This document shows, piece by piece, positions 19,139 through 28,635 of a stretch of 51,933 bases of DNA. A program made the translations under genes and the position numbers. Origin of the DNA: Acidobacteriaceae bacterium (GTDB lineage Bacteria; Acidobacteriota; Terriglobia; Terriglobales; Acidobacteriaceae); contig JANXYB010000141.1 in NCBI GenBank assembly GCA_025350325.1, forward strand, positions 1 to 51,933, in the 5' to 3' direction. Every line of letters begins with the position of its first letter. The stretch's first letter is position 1. Below the pieces are notes generated by a model, which saw nothing but the letters and a program-made list of their open reading frames with translations, searched no databases and was not told the origin of the DNA.

Positions 19139-19903
19139 ATGGGTGCACCGATGCGTGCATCGCTTTTCATCACCTGCTACAACGACACCCTGTTTCCCGA
19201 GACAGGGCGTGCGGTGGTGCGTCTGCTTGAGCGTCTGGGCGTTGAGTTGGAATTCCGGCCGGAGCAAACCTGCTGCGGCCAGATGCATGCAAATACCGGC
19301 TTCGGTTGCGAGGCATTTGCCCAAGCCAAGCGCTTTGTTCGCCTTTATCAGGATTCGGAGTCAGTCGTGATTCCCTCTTCATCCTGCGTGGCCATGATTC
19401 GCGATCAATACGCGGGTCTGTTTGAAAAATACGGAGATGAAGAACTACGAAAGCAGTTGGCTTCGGTGTTGCCGCGGATATTTGAGCTGAGCGAATTCAT
19501 CACCGATCGCGTGGGAGTCGAGGACGTGGGCGCATATTTCCCGCATCGTGTAACCTACCACGCTAGTTGTCACGGATTGCGGAGCCTGCATGTGGGCGAA
19601 AGGCCGTTGCGGCTCCTTGGCAAAGTCCGCGGATTGGACTTAGTTCCGCTGGCGAATCTCGACAGGTGCTGCGGATTTGGCGGCACATTCTCGATCAAGA
19701 ATTCAGAAGTGTCGTCGGCGATGCTTGAGACCAAGCTGCACGATGTTGTCTCGACCCGCGCGGAATACTGCACCGCTCTCGATAACAGTTGCCTCATGCA
19801 TCTTGGCGGCGCCCTGCATCGCCAGTACGCGGGAATGCAGACTATTCATCTGGCCGGAATTCTCGCCAACACTGAAGAGTCTGCGACGGAGAAAAAAGCA
19901 TGA
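19139..19903 (+). CDS. lutA: L-lactate utilisation protein LutA (CCG-domain)
   Basis: 254 aa (Fe-S)-associated oxidoreductase subunit. Two CCG-type cysteine motifs are present: ETCCGQM in form EQTCCGQMHAN (near 40) and LDRCCGFGGTFS (near 178), with YHASCH before the second. LutABC together oxidise L-lactate to pyruvate in the cytoplasm. The ribosome-binding site is weak (CTGAGAC); ATG 19151 is an alternative start that loses four residues. The stop overlaps lutB by 4 nt (ATGA). Confidence 0.9.
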   Translation: MGAPMRASLFITCYNDTLFPETGRAVVRLLERLGVELEFRPEQTCCGQMHANTGFGCEAFAQAKRFVRLYQDSESVVIPSSSCVAMIRDQYAGLFEKYGDEELRKQLASVLPRIFELSEFITDRVGVEDVGAYFPHRVTYHASCHGLRSLHVGERPLRLLGKVRGLDLVPLANLDRCCGFGGTFSIKNSEVSSAMLETKLHDVVSTRAEYCTALDNSCLMHLGGALHRQYAGMQTIHLAGILANTEESATEKKA

Positions 19904-21345
19904 CTCGGGCGGTGATGGATCCCACGATCGCACCGCCGTTTCCGGTGGCAGCTTTGACGGTGCTGCGCGACACGCAGCTGCGCAAAAACGTGGCTCACGC
20001 CACCGACGTGATCCAGGCCAAGCGCGCTTTGCTCGTCGCTGAAAAGAAAGATTGGCAGCAACTGCGCACGGCGGCAGCTGCAATACGCGCGCACGCTCTT
20101 GCAAATCTTGGATCGTATCTCGAAGAGTTTGAGAAACGCTGCACAGAGGCAGGCGGCGTCGTTCATTGGGCTGCCGATGCGGCTGAGGCGCGTGCCATTA
20201 TTCTCAAACTTCTGCGCGAGGAAAACGCAACTGAAGTGATCAAGATCAAGACCATGACTTCGGCTGAGATTCAATTGAACCCGGCTCTCGAAGCGGCCGG
20301 TATCAGCGTCTTTGAAACTGACCTGGCTGAACTCATATTACAGTTGGGCGGTGATGAGCCTTCACATATTGTTGCGCCTGCACTACACGTAAACCGCGGC
20401 CAGGTACGCGAGATATTCGCGCGTCGAATGGGACTGCAGAATCTTTCAGACGACCCGCAAGTGCTGACCGCAGCTGCGCGTACCTATCTGCGTCAGAAAT
20501 TCCTGAGTGTGCCTACTGCCATTAGTGGCGCTAATTTTCTGGTTGCGGAGACCGGCTCTGTTGCCGTGGTTGAGTCAGAAGGCAACGGGCGCATGTGCCT
20601 CACACTGCCGCGCACGATGATTACGCTTGCGGGCATTGAGAAGGTACTACCTAAATTCAAAGACCTCGAAATATTGTTGCAGGTGTTGGCGCGCTCGGCG
20701 ACCGGGGAGCGCATGAATCCATATACATCGCTTTGGACGGGCGTTACACCCGGGGATGGGCCGCAGCGCTTTCATGTTGTTCTGCTGGATAACGGACGGT
20801 CTCAAATACTCGCGCGGCCCAAGGAGCGCCAGACGCTGCAGTGCATTCGCTGCGCGGCATGTCTCAACACCTGCCCCGTATATCGCCAGACCGGCGGCCA
20901 TGCTTATGGCTCGGTGTATGGCGGCCCGATCGGGGCGATCCTAACGCCCCAGTTGATGCAAATGGAGCACGCACAAACACTGCCGTTTGCCTCCTCGTTG
21001 TGCGGCGCATGCTACGCAGTGTGCCCTGTAAAAATCAATATTCCTGAAGTGCTGATTGCGTTGCGCGCGCAGGTAGTTGACCAGGAACGCGGCCAACCTG
21101 CACGTTGGTTTGACCCTATGTTTCTCGGCATGAAAGCGGCGAACGTGATCTTTGCAAGCGCGCGACAGTTTCGGGCGGCACAGTGGGCCAGTCGCGTCGG
21201 GCTAAGCCTCTTCACCGGGAAGGATGGTTGGATACATCGCTTGCCAGGCCTTGGCGCTCGATGGACGGTGACGCGTGACCTGAGAGGGATACCGGAGCAG
21301 AGTTTTAGGCAATGGTGGGCAGCACGCGACAAGGAGCAGATGTGA
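19900..21345 (+). CDS. lutB: L-lactate utilisation iron-sulfur protein LutB
   Basis: 481 aa. An N-terminal LUD domain (about 70-300, with KIKTMTSAEIQLNPALE and AETGSVAVVESEGNGR) is followed by two 4Fe-4S clusters, CIRCAACLNTCP and CGACYAVCP, and a C-terminal tail typical of LutB/YkgF. It carries electrons in L-lactate oxidation. ATG 19900 overlaps the lutA stop; its own TGA overlaps the lutC GTG, so all three subunits are translationally coupled. Confidence 0.94.
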   Translation: MTRAVMDPTIAPPFPVAALTVLRDTQLRKNVAHATDVIQAKRALLVAEKKDWQQLRTAAAAIRAHALANLGSYLEEFEKRCTEAGGVVHWAADAAEARAIILKLLREENATEVIKIKTMTSAEIQLNPALEAAGISVFETDLAELILQLGGDEPSHIVAPALHVNRGQVREIFARRMGLQNLSDDPQVLTAAARTYLRQKFLSVPTAISGANFLVAETGSVAVVESEGNGRMCLTLPRTMITLAGIEKVLPKFKDLEILLQVLARSATGERMNPYTSLWTGVTPGDGPQRFHVVLLDNGRSQILARPKERQTLQCIRCAACLNTCPVYRQTGGHAYGSVYGGPIGAILTPQLMQMEHAQTLPFASSLCGACYAVCPVKINIPEVLIALRAQVVDQERGQPARWFDPMFLGMKAANVIFASARQFRAAQWASRVGLSLFTGKDGWIHRLPGLGARWTVTRDLRGIPEQSFRQWWAARDKEQM

Positions 21346-21989
21346 CCACATCCTCATCTTCGCGGCGAACAATTCTTGATCGGATCGGCGCGGCAACCGC
21401 TTTGCCGGCCGCGAAAAATTCCTACGATGAATTACCCCGCGACTACGCAAAATTTGGTGAGCTTGACAGCGATGCATGCATTCACTTGATGACTGAGCGG
21501 CTGCGTGAATACGGGGCCGATGTTGCCCAATCGACGCCAGAGTTATTGGCGACGGTCATTGCGGAGCAAGTGCAGCAGAGCGGCAGGCAGAGATTTGTTG
21601 TCCCACCTGAAATCCCCGCGGAATGGATGCCTGCGGGCTTCGAGTGGAAAGTTGACCATGAGTTGAGAGCCACTGACATCGAAAAGTGTGACGGCGTCAT
21701 CACAGGAGCTTTTGCTGGTATCGCCGACTCGGGCACGATCGTATTGCATCACTCGAATACGGAAGGTAGGCGGATCATCACGCTGTTGCCGGACTGGCAT
21801 CTATGCATTCTCAACGCCAGCCAATTGGTCGAGACGCTGCCCGAATACTTCCAGCGTTGCACTCAGCCTCCGCTACTAGCCACATACATTTCGGGGCCCA
21901 GCGCGACTGCTGATATTGAAATGACTCGCATCCAGGGCGTTCACGGACCGAGGTTTCTCAGCCTGATCTTGGTACGTGACGATCGCTGA
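21342..21989 (+). CDS. lutC: L-lactate utilisation protein LutC
   Basis: 215 aa LUD-domain protein. GTG 21342 is taken as start because AAGGAG (21331-21336) lies upstream and the codon overlaps the lutB stop by 4 nt, like the lutA/lutB junction; the in-frame ATG at 21312 would overlap lutB further. Family marks: ITGAFAGIADSGTIVL, the PDWHLCIL strand, and ISGPSATADIEMTRIQGVHGPR near the end. Third subunit of the lactate oxidising complex. Confidence 0.92.
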   Translation: MTTSSSSRRTILDRIGAATALPAAKNSYDELPRDYAKFGELDSDACIHLMTERLREYGADVAQSTPELLATVIAEQVQQSGRQRFVVPPEIPAEWMPAGFEWKVDHELRATDIEKCDGVITGAFAGIADSGTIVLHHSNTEGRRIITLLPDWHLCILNASQLVETLPEYFQRCTQPPLLATYISGPSATADIEMTRIQGVHGPRFLSLILVRDDR

Positions 21990-22115
21990 AGTGCCGCCGG
22001 TGCAACGCTACCTCTACAACTTCCCGGACATGCCACTTGGCCCTCTTGCCGAACCGATGCTTGCTGCAAGTAAAATCTTCTACAGGCAAGTCTTATTCAC
22101 CGCCTGGTGGTGTAC

Positions 22116-24101
22116 ATGACACAAGCAGCACTCGTTTCTCCAACTCTCAAATTTCTCGAAGACCGCTGGAACAGAAAGGTAGCCGACACCCTCGACGAGC
22201 CCGAATTACTGCGTTATCGATCGAACTTGTTGGGATCTGATTTGCGCATCACCAACTTTGCCGGCGGCAATACGAGTTCGAAGATTGTAGAAATTGACCC
22301 GCTCAACGGCAATCCCGTAGAGGTATTGTGGGTCAAGGGTTCGGGCGGCGATCTCGGCAGCATCATGCGGGCCGGTTTTGCCACGCTTTACCAGGATAAG
22401 TTTCTCTCGCTCGAGCGTAGTTACAAGGGCGTAGACACTGAAGATGACATGGTCGCAATGTATGCCCTATGCACGTTCCGGAATAATCCCATCGCGGCAT
22501 CGATTGATACGCCGCTCCATGGATTTCTTCCTTTCCGGCATGTAGATCACCTTCATCCCGATTGGGGTATAGCGCTCGCTGCGTCAGGGAATGGCAAAGC
22601 GAAGATGGAGCAATTCAATCGTGAGTTCGGCCACTCGCTGGTATGGGTTCCGTGGCAGCGACCAGGCTTCGAACTAGGCTTGATGCTGCGCAAAGCCGTT
22701 CAGAACAATCCCGGTTGCGACGGCATCGTGCTGGGTGGGCACGGGCTCTTCACGTGGGGCGAGACGCAGCGCGATTGCTATTTGAGCACGCTCACCGTCA
22801 TCGATCGTATTGGCCAATTTATCGAGCGCCATGGGGTCGCCAAAGGGAAGACGCGCTTCGGAGGCGAATGCACTGTAGCGCGGATTAACCGCAAGGACCT
22901 TGCCGTTGAGATCGCGCCGTATCTGCGTGGACGCGTGAGCGCGCAAAATCGATGGATTGCGAGTTTCAGTGACGCTGAAGACGTATTGCAGTTTGTCAAT
23001 TCGGCGCATGCCAAAGATCTCGCATACTCGGGTACGAGCTGTCCGGACCACTTTATCCGTACCAAGATTCGGCCGCTATTTGTACCATGGGCGTCGGTAT
23101 CTTCCGTCGCAGAACTAAAAACGCAAATCGACCTATCCCTGGCCGAATATCGCGAACAATACGGCGCCTATTATCGTCAATTCGCCTTGAGCGATTCGCC
23201 CGCACTGCGCGACCCCAATCCCACCGTGGTCTTGATTCCGGGGCTGGGAATGTACAGCCTTGGCAAAAATAAAACTGAGGCGCGCATCGTCGGCGAATTT
23301 TACAAGAATGCTATTCACGTGATGGAAGGCGCAAGCCTGCTCGCAGAAGACGAGGTCACCGGAACCTTACCGCAATGTGGCGAATCAATGGATCCAGCGA
23401 GTTTCAGGGTGTTTACTAATTACGTCGCACTGCCGCCGATTGAGGCCTTTCGCATCGAGTACTGGGCGATGGAAGAAGCAAAGCTTCGCCGCCAGCCACC
23501 CGAAAAGCTGCTCAGCCGGCGCGTCGCATTGGTGGTGGGCGGAGCGAGCGAAATAGGCCGCGAGACGGCTCTGCTCGCGGCTGCTCAAGGCGCGCATGTG
23601 ATGGTGGCCGATGAGGATGAAGCTGCGGCAGCATCCGTCGCGAACGAACTCACTGCCGTTACGCAGAAGGAATTCGTAGCCAGCACTGCCATCGATTTGC
23701 GCAGCGGCGAATCAATCGCGTATGCGCTCATGGCGACAGTGGCAGCATTTGGCGGCTTGGATATTTTGATTGAGACCACATTGCAGCTTCCTTCGTTCGC
23801 AGAAAGCTCTATTGCCGACGCGGCAGCCAAGTTATTTGCTGAGCAGGGCCTCGGCGGAACGATTGTGTTTGTCAGTCAAGCGAACGCGGATATCGCAAAG
23901 GGAAATAGTATGGGTGAGTCTTCACTGTCGCAGATAGTTTCCTCAGTGGCGGCCTCGATCGGGCCGCGAGTGCGCGTCAATGGCATCGGCCTTGCGACAG
24001 ATATCAATCTAGCTGAATGCGCAGAGGCCGCCCTGTTCCTGGCGGGTCCGCGAGCGCACTCCATTTCGGGCCAGGTGCTAACTGTAGGCGGGCTCATCTA
24101 G
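22116..24101 (+). CDS. Fused rhamnulose-1-phosphate-type aldolase / degenerate short-chain dehydrogenase
   Basis: 661 aa. Residues about 1-450 form a class II aldolase/adducin-like domain of the bifunctional YuxG/RhaEW-type family, with FAGGNTSSK, WVKGSGGDLG, the metal-binding HGFLPFRHVDHLHPD and GGHGLFTWG. Residues about 466-661 are a short-chain dehydrogenase domain: VVGGASEIGRE is a weakened nucleotide loop, no NNAG is present, the YxxxK dyad aligns with M and S in SMGESSLS, and the domain is about 50-60 residues short. The aldolase would cleave a deoxyketose phosphate to DHAP and L-lactaldehyde, but oxidation by this chain is doubtful. The start is uncertain between GTG 22107 and ATG 22116. 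It follows lutABC in the same direction after 126 nt. Confidence 0.85.
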   Translation: MTQAALVSPTLKFLEDRWNRKVADTLDEPELLRYRSNLLGSDLRITNFAGGNTSSKIVEIDPLNGNPVEVLWVKGSGGDLGSIMRAGFATLYQDKFLSLERSYKGVDTEDDMVAMYALCTFRNNPIAASIDTPLHGFLPFRHVDHLHPDWGIALAASGNGKAKMEQFNREFGHSLVWVPWQRPGFELGLMLRKAVQNNPGCDGIVLGGHGLFTWGETQRDCYLSTLTVIDRIGQFIERHGVAKGKTRFGGECTVARINRKDLAVEIAPYLRGRVSAQNRWIASFSDAEDVLQFVNSAHAKDLAYSGTSCPDHFIRTKIRPLFVPWASVSSVAELKTQIDLSLAEYREQYGAYYRQFALSDSPALRDPNPTVVLIPGLGMYSLGKNKTEARIVGEFYKNAIHVMEGASLLAEDEVTGTLPQCGESMDPASFRVFTNYVALPPIEAFRIEYWAMEEAKLRRQPPEKLLSRRVALVVGGASEIGRETALLAAAQGAHVMVADEDEAAAASVANELTAVTQKEFVASTAIDLRSGESIAYALMATVAAFGGLDILIETTLQLPSFAESSIADAAAKLFAEQGLGGTIVFVSQANADIAKGNSMGESSLSQIVSSVAASIGPRVRVNGIGLATDINLAECAEAALFLAGPRAHSISGQVLTVGGLI

Positions 24102-24289
24102 AGGGCTTTCTTCGAGTACTGGACGCGACCGCGTTGACAACCTTCACGAAACCCGTAGAGTCCAAATGGAGCTTTAGTGGTATATGCTTCCCACTTCAAC
24201 TTCCTTACATTGGCGCCGGATACCTTCACACTTCTTGGAACAGGGAGAGCGGCATCGTCGCTTTCCGGGACCAGGTTCGGGGATCGGGT

Positions 24290-27200
24290 CTAACCCAGAG
24301 CCTGTACGGTGCCCTTGCCCACAAGTTCCTCGACGCGCTCAATCCAGCAGCGGTCGGCCGCGACACTCATCTCTCCTAGCTCTAAAATCACTGCATACTC
24401 GCCCTTTTTTTCAAGGTGGAGCATGACTCTGCCTGGTCCCGGGGAGGTGTCAGCCGCGCTCTTAAGGCCTGCGAAGATCTCTTCTGTGGCGCGATCGAGA
24501 TTAATCCGGATGCGAACGCCGGTCGGCAGCCTGACCTGCGCATCTTCGAGCGGCTGAATGGAACTGATTGAAATCTTGGGGGCAGAGTCTTCTTCCCCCA
24601 TAAGAACACCGCGTATCAAAACCGGCGCCTCGATCTTGAGTTGCTCGCATTGCCGCTCGTATTCGCGGGCGAAACAGATCAAGTCAATTTTCCCAGTAGC
24701 ATCTTCGAGTGTGGCTTGTGCGTAGAGTTTTTGTTCGCGCTTGCTTTTTTGCACACGCAAACCTTGAATGATACCGGCAACAGTGATTTCATCGGCGACA
24801 TCATTTTGCTGGCCCCAGCGTTTCTCGGGAGGCTTGCGTTCCAGAGCCTCAGCTGTAGAAATAACATTGATTAAATTGCGAATCTTGTCGGCATATTTAT
24901 CGAGCGGATGACCGGAAACAAAAAAGCCGAGGACCTCCTTCTCATTGGCCAGCCGTTCGCCCTCTTCCCAATCGGCTACATGCGGCAAATCATCTCCACT
25001 GCGACCGGGCGTCGGAGTTTCATTAAATAGTCCAAACAGGCCGCTCTGCCCTTGGGCAACATCTTTCTGCGTGCGCACGGCGCGTTCCATCGCCTTGTCC
25101 ACAGCCTTCATCAGCGAGGCCCGACCCCCAAGCGAGTCAAGCGCGCCCGCCTTTATCAGCGATTGGATTACCCGTGAATTCATCACGCGCAGATCAACTT
25201 TTTCGCAGAATTCCCAAAAGCTCGCGAACCGGCCACCTAATTCTTCGCGCGCCTTAATAATGGATTCAATCGCGTTGCCGCCTACGTTTTTTACTGCCGC
25301 AAGACCGAAACGAATGGCCTCGCCGGTGGGGGAAATATATGGGGTGAACTGCGCGCCCGAGACTTGCACGTCGGGCGGCTGGACCTTGATGCCCTTCTCC
25401 TTACATTCACCGATATACTTGACGACATTTTCGGGCTTTGAAGTTTCTGAGGTGAGTAGCGCGGCCATGAACTCAACGGGATAATGCGTCTTCAAATAAG
25501 CCGTTTGATACGCCACCAACGCATATGCCGCGGAATGCGATTTGTTAAATCCATACCCTGAAAACTTCGCCATTTGATCGAAGATTTCAGCAACCACGCT
25601 TTTAGGATGTCCCAATGCCGCCGCACCGCTCGTGAACCTGTCGCGCTGCTCAGCCATGAATGCGGCATTTTTCTTCCCCATCGCTCGGCGCAACAAATCG
25701 GCTTCTCCAAGGCTGTAATTTGCCAGCACATTGGCGATTCGCATCACTTGTTCCTGGTAGACGATTACACCCAACGAGTCTTTCAGTACGCCTTCGAGTT
25801 CAGGCAGCAAAAACTCGACCTTGCGACGTCCCCACTTGCGCTCGATGAAGTCGTCGATCATGTCCATCGGCCCCGGTCGATAGAGCGCATTCAGCGCCGT
25901 CAATTCCTCAACTGTGTCGGGCTTATATCTACGCAAAATGTCGCGCATTCCGCTCGACTCAAACTGAAATACGCCCGACGTTAGGGCCGTGTGGAACACC
26001 CGTCTGAAAGTCTCCGGGTCATCGAGTGGAATCATGTCGATGTCCAGCTTCAACCCTCGCGTCCGCTCGATCAGTTTTATGCAATCGTCGATTACCGTGA
26101 GAGTGGCCAGTCCCAGAAAGTCCATCTTCAGCAGGCCCATCTTCTCGACCGACTTCATGTCATAGGCCGTCACGATTTCGTCATTCTTGGTTCGGTTTAA
26201 GGGCACGAGTTCGGTTAATGGACGCGGCGCAATCACAACTGCCGAAGCGTGCACTCCCGCCCCGCGCACCAGTCCCTCAAGCTTTTTGGCAGTATCAATC
26301 AACTCCCGAATCTGCTTGTCACTGTCATAGACTTTGCGCAGGTCTGGAACGTCTTTCAGCGCCCTGTCGATCGTCATTCCTACGGTCGTGGGGATGAGCT
26401 TGGCAATTCGATCTACATCGCCATAGGGCATATCAAGAGCGCGTCCACAGTCCTTGATTGCCGCTTTAGCTGCCATCGTGTTGAACGTAATAATCTGCGC
26501 AACTTGTTCGCGGCCGTACTTGCGAGTCACATAATCGATCACTTCGCCGCGTCGATTCTGGCAAAAGTCCACGTCGATATCCGGCATTGTCACGCGCTCG
26601 GGATTAAGAAAGCGCTCGAACAGCAGCACATTCTGCATCGGATCGATGTTGGTGATCTCCATCGCGTACGCCACCAGCGATCCCGTCGCCGAGCCTCTTC
26701 CCGGCCCCACCGGAATTCCATGGTCACGTGCGTATTTGATGAAGTCCCAAACAATGAGGAAGTAGCCCGAGTAGCTCATTTGCTTGATGATGTCGATCTC
26801 AAAGTTCAGGCGCGATTCATATTCGTGCACAGGCGTGCGCAGCACTCCGCGCAACTCCAACTGCCGCACGGCCGTGTCAAATCGCTTCCGGAGTCCCTCG
26901 CGGCACACCTGCTCGAAGTAGCTATCGATGGTGTGGCCGGCGGGAACAGCGAATGCTGGAAACGGATTATCGATCGCATGCAGCTTAAACTGGCAGCGCT
27001 CGGCGATTTCCATCGTGCGCTCAAGCACTGAGGGCGAATCCGGGAAAAGTCTTGCCATCTCGTCGGCGGTCTTAACAAAAAATTGGTCGCCATCGAAGTG
27101 GAATCGTTCCGCATCATGCACTTTCGCACCGGTCTGCACGCAAAGCATGACATCATGAGCATGCGAATCTTCACCACACAAGTAGTGCGAATCGTTGGTC

Positions 27201-27805
27201 AGCACCAGTGGAATGTCAAGTTCGCGCTCGAGGCGAAACAGATCCGTTTGGATCTTCTTTTCTTCGGGAAGGCCTTGATCTTGAATCTCGAGATAAAAGT
27301 TGCCGCGTCCGAAAATATCCTGATACTGCAGCGCCGAGGCTTTGGCTCTTTCGTAGCGGCCGGCGCCCAGTTCTTCGCACAACTCGCCGCTCAGGCAGCC
27401 TGAGAAACCGATCAGCCCAGCTGCATTCTGCGCAAGAAAGTTTTTGCTGACGCGCGGCTTGCGGTAAAAACCATGGAGCGAAGCCTCCGACGTGATGCGG
27501 ATCAGGTTGCGGTAGCCCTCTTCGTTTTCAGCTAGCACAAGCAGGTGATTGTATTGATCGTGAGGCGTCTCGGCACGATGGTCCTCTGCTTTGCAAACAT
27601 ATAGTTCGCAGCCCAGGATGGGTTTGATCCCCTTAGCCTTGGCCGCATTGAAAAAGTGCACGGCGCCGTAAATATTGCCGTGGTCGGTCATTGCGACGGA
27701 CTTCTGGCCAATCGCTGCCACATGGTCAATCAGCTTGTGGATGTCGCAAGCGCCGTCGAGTAATGAATATTCAGTGTGAAGATGAAGGTGCGTAAATTCA
27801 GCCAT
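24290..27805 (-). CDS. dnaE: DNA polymerase III alpha subunit
   Basis: 1171 aa, typical length. N-terminal PHP domain with HLHTEYSLLDGA, TDHGN and CELYV; polymerase palm with GPGRGSATGSLVAYA and the catalytic aspartates in PDIDVDF; the region PGPMDMI and GYGFNKSHSAAYA; then a helix-hairpin-helix and a C-terminal OB fold (about 1000-1100). It is the replicative polymerase. No accessory genes adjoin it; it converges with the aldolase fusion and is followed by a 188-nt gap with no clear terminator. Confidence 0.97.
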   Translation of the reverse strand: MAEFTHLHLHTEYSLLDGACDIHKLIDHVAAIGQKSVAMTDHGNIYGAVHFFNAAKAKGIKPILGCELYVCKAEDHRAETPHDQYNHLLVLAENEEGYRNLIRITSEASLHGFYRKPRVSKNFLAQNAAGLIGFSGCLSGELCEELGAGRYERAKASALQYQDIFGRGNFYLEIQDQGLPEEKKIQTDLFRLERELDIPLVLTNDSHYLCGEDSHAHDVMLCVQTGAKVHDAERFHFDGDQFFVKTADEMARLFPDSPSVLERTMEIAERCQFKLHAIDNPFPAFAVPAGHTIDSYFEQVCREGLRKRFDTAVRQLELRGVLRTPVHEYESRLNFEIDIIKQMSYSGYFLIVWDFIKYARDHGIPVGPGRGSATGSLVAYAMEITNIDPMQNVLLFERFLNPERVTMPDIDVDFCQNRRGEVIDYVTRKYGREQVAQIITFNTMAAKAAIKDCGRALDMPYGDVDRIAKLIPTTVGMTIDRALKDVPDLRKVYDSDKQIRELIDTAKKLEGLVRGAGVHASAVVIAPRPLTELVPLNRTKNDEIVTAYDMKSVEKMGLLKMDFLGLATLTVIDDCIKLIERTRGLKLDIDMIPLDDPETFRRVFHTALTSGVFQFESSGMRDILRRYKPDTVEELTALNALYRPGPMDMIDDFIERKWGRRKVEFLLPELEGVLKDSLGVIVYQEQVMRIANVLANYSLGEADLLRRAMGKKNAAFMAEQRDRFTSGAAALGHPKSVVAEIFDQMAKFSGYGFNKSHSAAYALVAYQTAYLKTHYPVEFMAALLTSETSKPENVVKYIGECKEKGIKVQPPDVQVSGAQFTPYISPTGEAIRFGLAAVKNVGGNAIESIIKAREELGGRFASFWEFCEKVDLRVMNSRVIQSLIKAGALDSLGGRASLMKAVDKAMERAVRTQKDVAQGQSGLFGLFNETPTPGRSGDDLPHVADWEEGERLANEKEVLGFFVSGHPLDKYADKIRNLINVISTAEALERKPPEKRWGQQNDVADEITVAGIIQGLRVQKSKREQKLYAQATLEDATGKIDLICFAREYERQCEQLKIEAPVLIRGVLMGEEDSAPKISISSIQPLEDAQVRLPTGVRIRINLDRATEEIFAGLKSAADTSPGPGRVMLHLEKKGEYAVILELGEMSVAADRCWIERVEELVGKGTVQALG

Positions 27806-28035
27806 GGCTAGATAGATTTTATCTGTCTGGCGCTCGCAAGTCAGGACCTCGCGCGGTTGAAAACTCGTCCCGCTGAGGAGAACGGAGAAAGAAACCTATA
27901 AGCATCTCTATCAAAGCAGTTATTGCTGAAAAAAACTATTGTCTTAGCAGCACAAAGGACTGGGCTGCGCCGCGGAAACTGCGCGCTCGGTTGAGACCTA
28001 TGCCGGACTTGGATTGGCTTGCCCGCTAAATATGC

Positions 28036-28527
28036 TCAGCCGACCTGCGGCTCCGCCTGAACGAGCGAAAAGAGGCTGCCGAAGCATAGCTTCAGTTCCC
28101 CGATCGTCATATTCCCTTTATGACCGCTGCTGCATTGCAGCTGTCCAACGGCCGAATCATCCTCGAACAGAAGAGTATCGCCGTACAAAGTAGGCCATCC
28201 GTTCCCTGCCCTGGTGCCTGTAACGATCAATTTGCGGCCAGGAATGAGCTTGCGCACCACGGGTACGCCGGCTGTACTAAGGCGGCAACTGGGAGCCGAC
28301 CTGTCCAGTTCTTGAAACCCAACAAAAGCGCCCTTCTGGAAATAGATCATCCCTTCATTTGCAGGCAGGATGACTTCACTGTTTACGACGACCGAGGAGC
28401 CCGCCCCAACGCTGGAAAGAGGAGCAGTGTCTTTTAACTGGGCGCTTTGACCTTGTAATCGCAGCGAAGCACCAAGGGAACAGGCAACAAGAACGAGAAG
28501 AGCCGCGAGCCGTCGAACAGAGCGCAT
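28036..28527 (-). CDS. Secreted protein of unknown function
   Basis: 163 aa from ATG 28527; AAGGGAG lies about 10 nt upstream, and the in-frame ATG at 28581 would add a non-signal-like extension. The N-terminus MRSVRRLAALLVLVACSLGA is a signal peptide. The mature part contains SVVVNSEVILPANEGMIYFQ, a beta-rich pattern, and three cysteines that might pair. I do not recognise the family. It lies between dnaE and the broken acyltransferase, all on the minus strand, with gaps above 100 nt, so no operon is implied. Confidence 0.55.
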   Translation of the reverse strand: MRSVRRLAALLVLVACSLGASLRLQGQSAQLKDTAPLSSVGAGSSVVVNSEVILPANEGMIYFQKGAFVGFQELDRSAPSCRLSTAGVPVVRKLIPGRKLIVTGTRAGNGWPTLYGDTLLFEDDSAVGQLQCSSGHKGNMTIGELKLCFGSLFSLVQAEPQVG

Positions 28528-28635
28528 GTGCGGGTAACTCCCTTCAGAACATTGGGAAGCGATTGGGCTGAATTCTAGCATTCACAGATGGTGTGACAAA
28601 ATAAAAAGCGATGTGGACGGCTCCGCAGGTAACGG

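Noticed and set aside
22107..22112. GTG starts for the aldolase fusion
   Set aside because: Tandem GTG codons add only two or three residues; the GGTGGT they form is better placed as a weak ribosome-binding site for ATG 22116.
26249..27031. 260-codon open frame on the plus strand inside dnaE
   Set aside because: It lies entirely opposite dnaE, shows no family motifs, and reflects the codon bias of the real gene.
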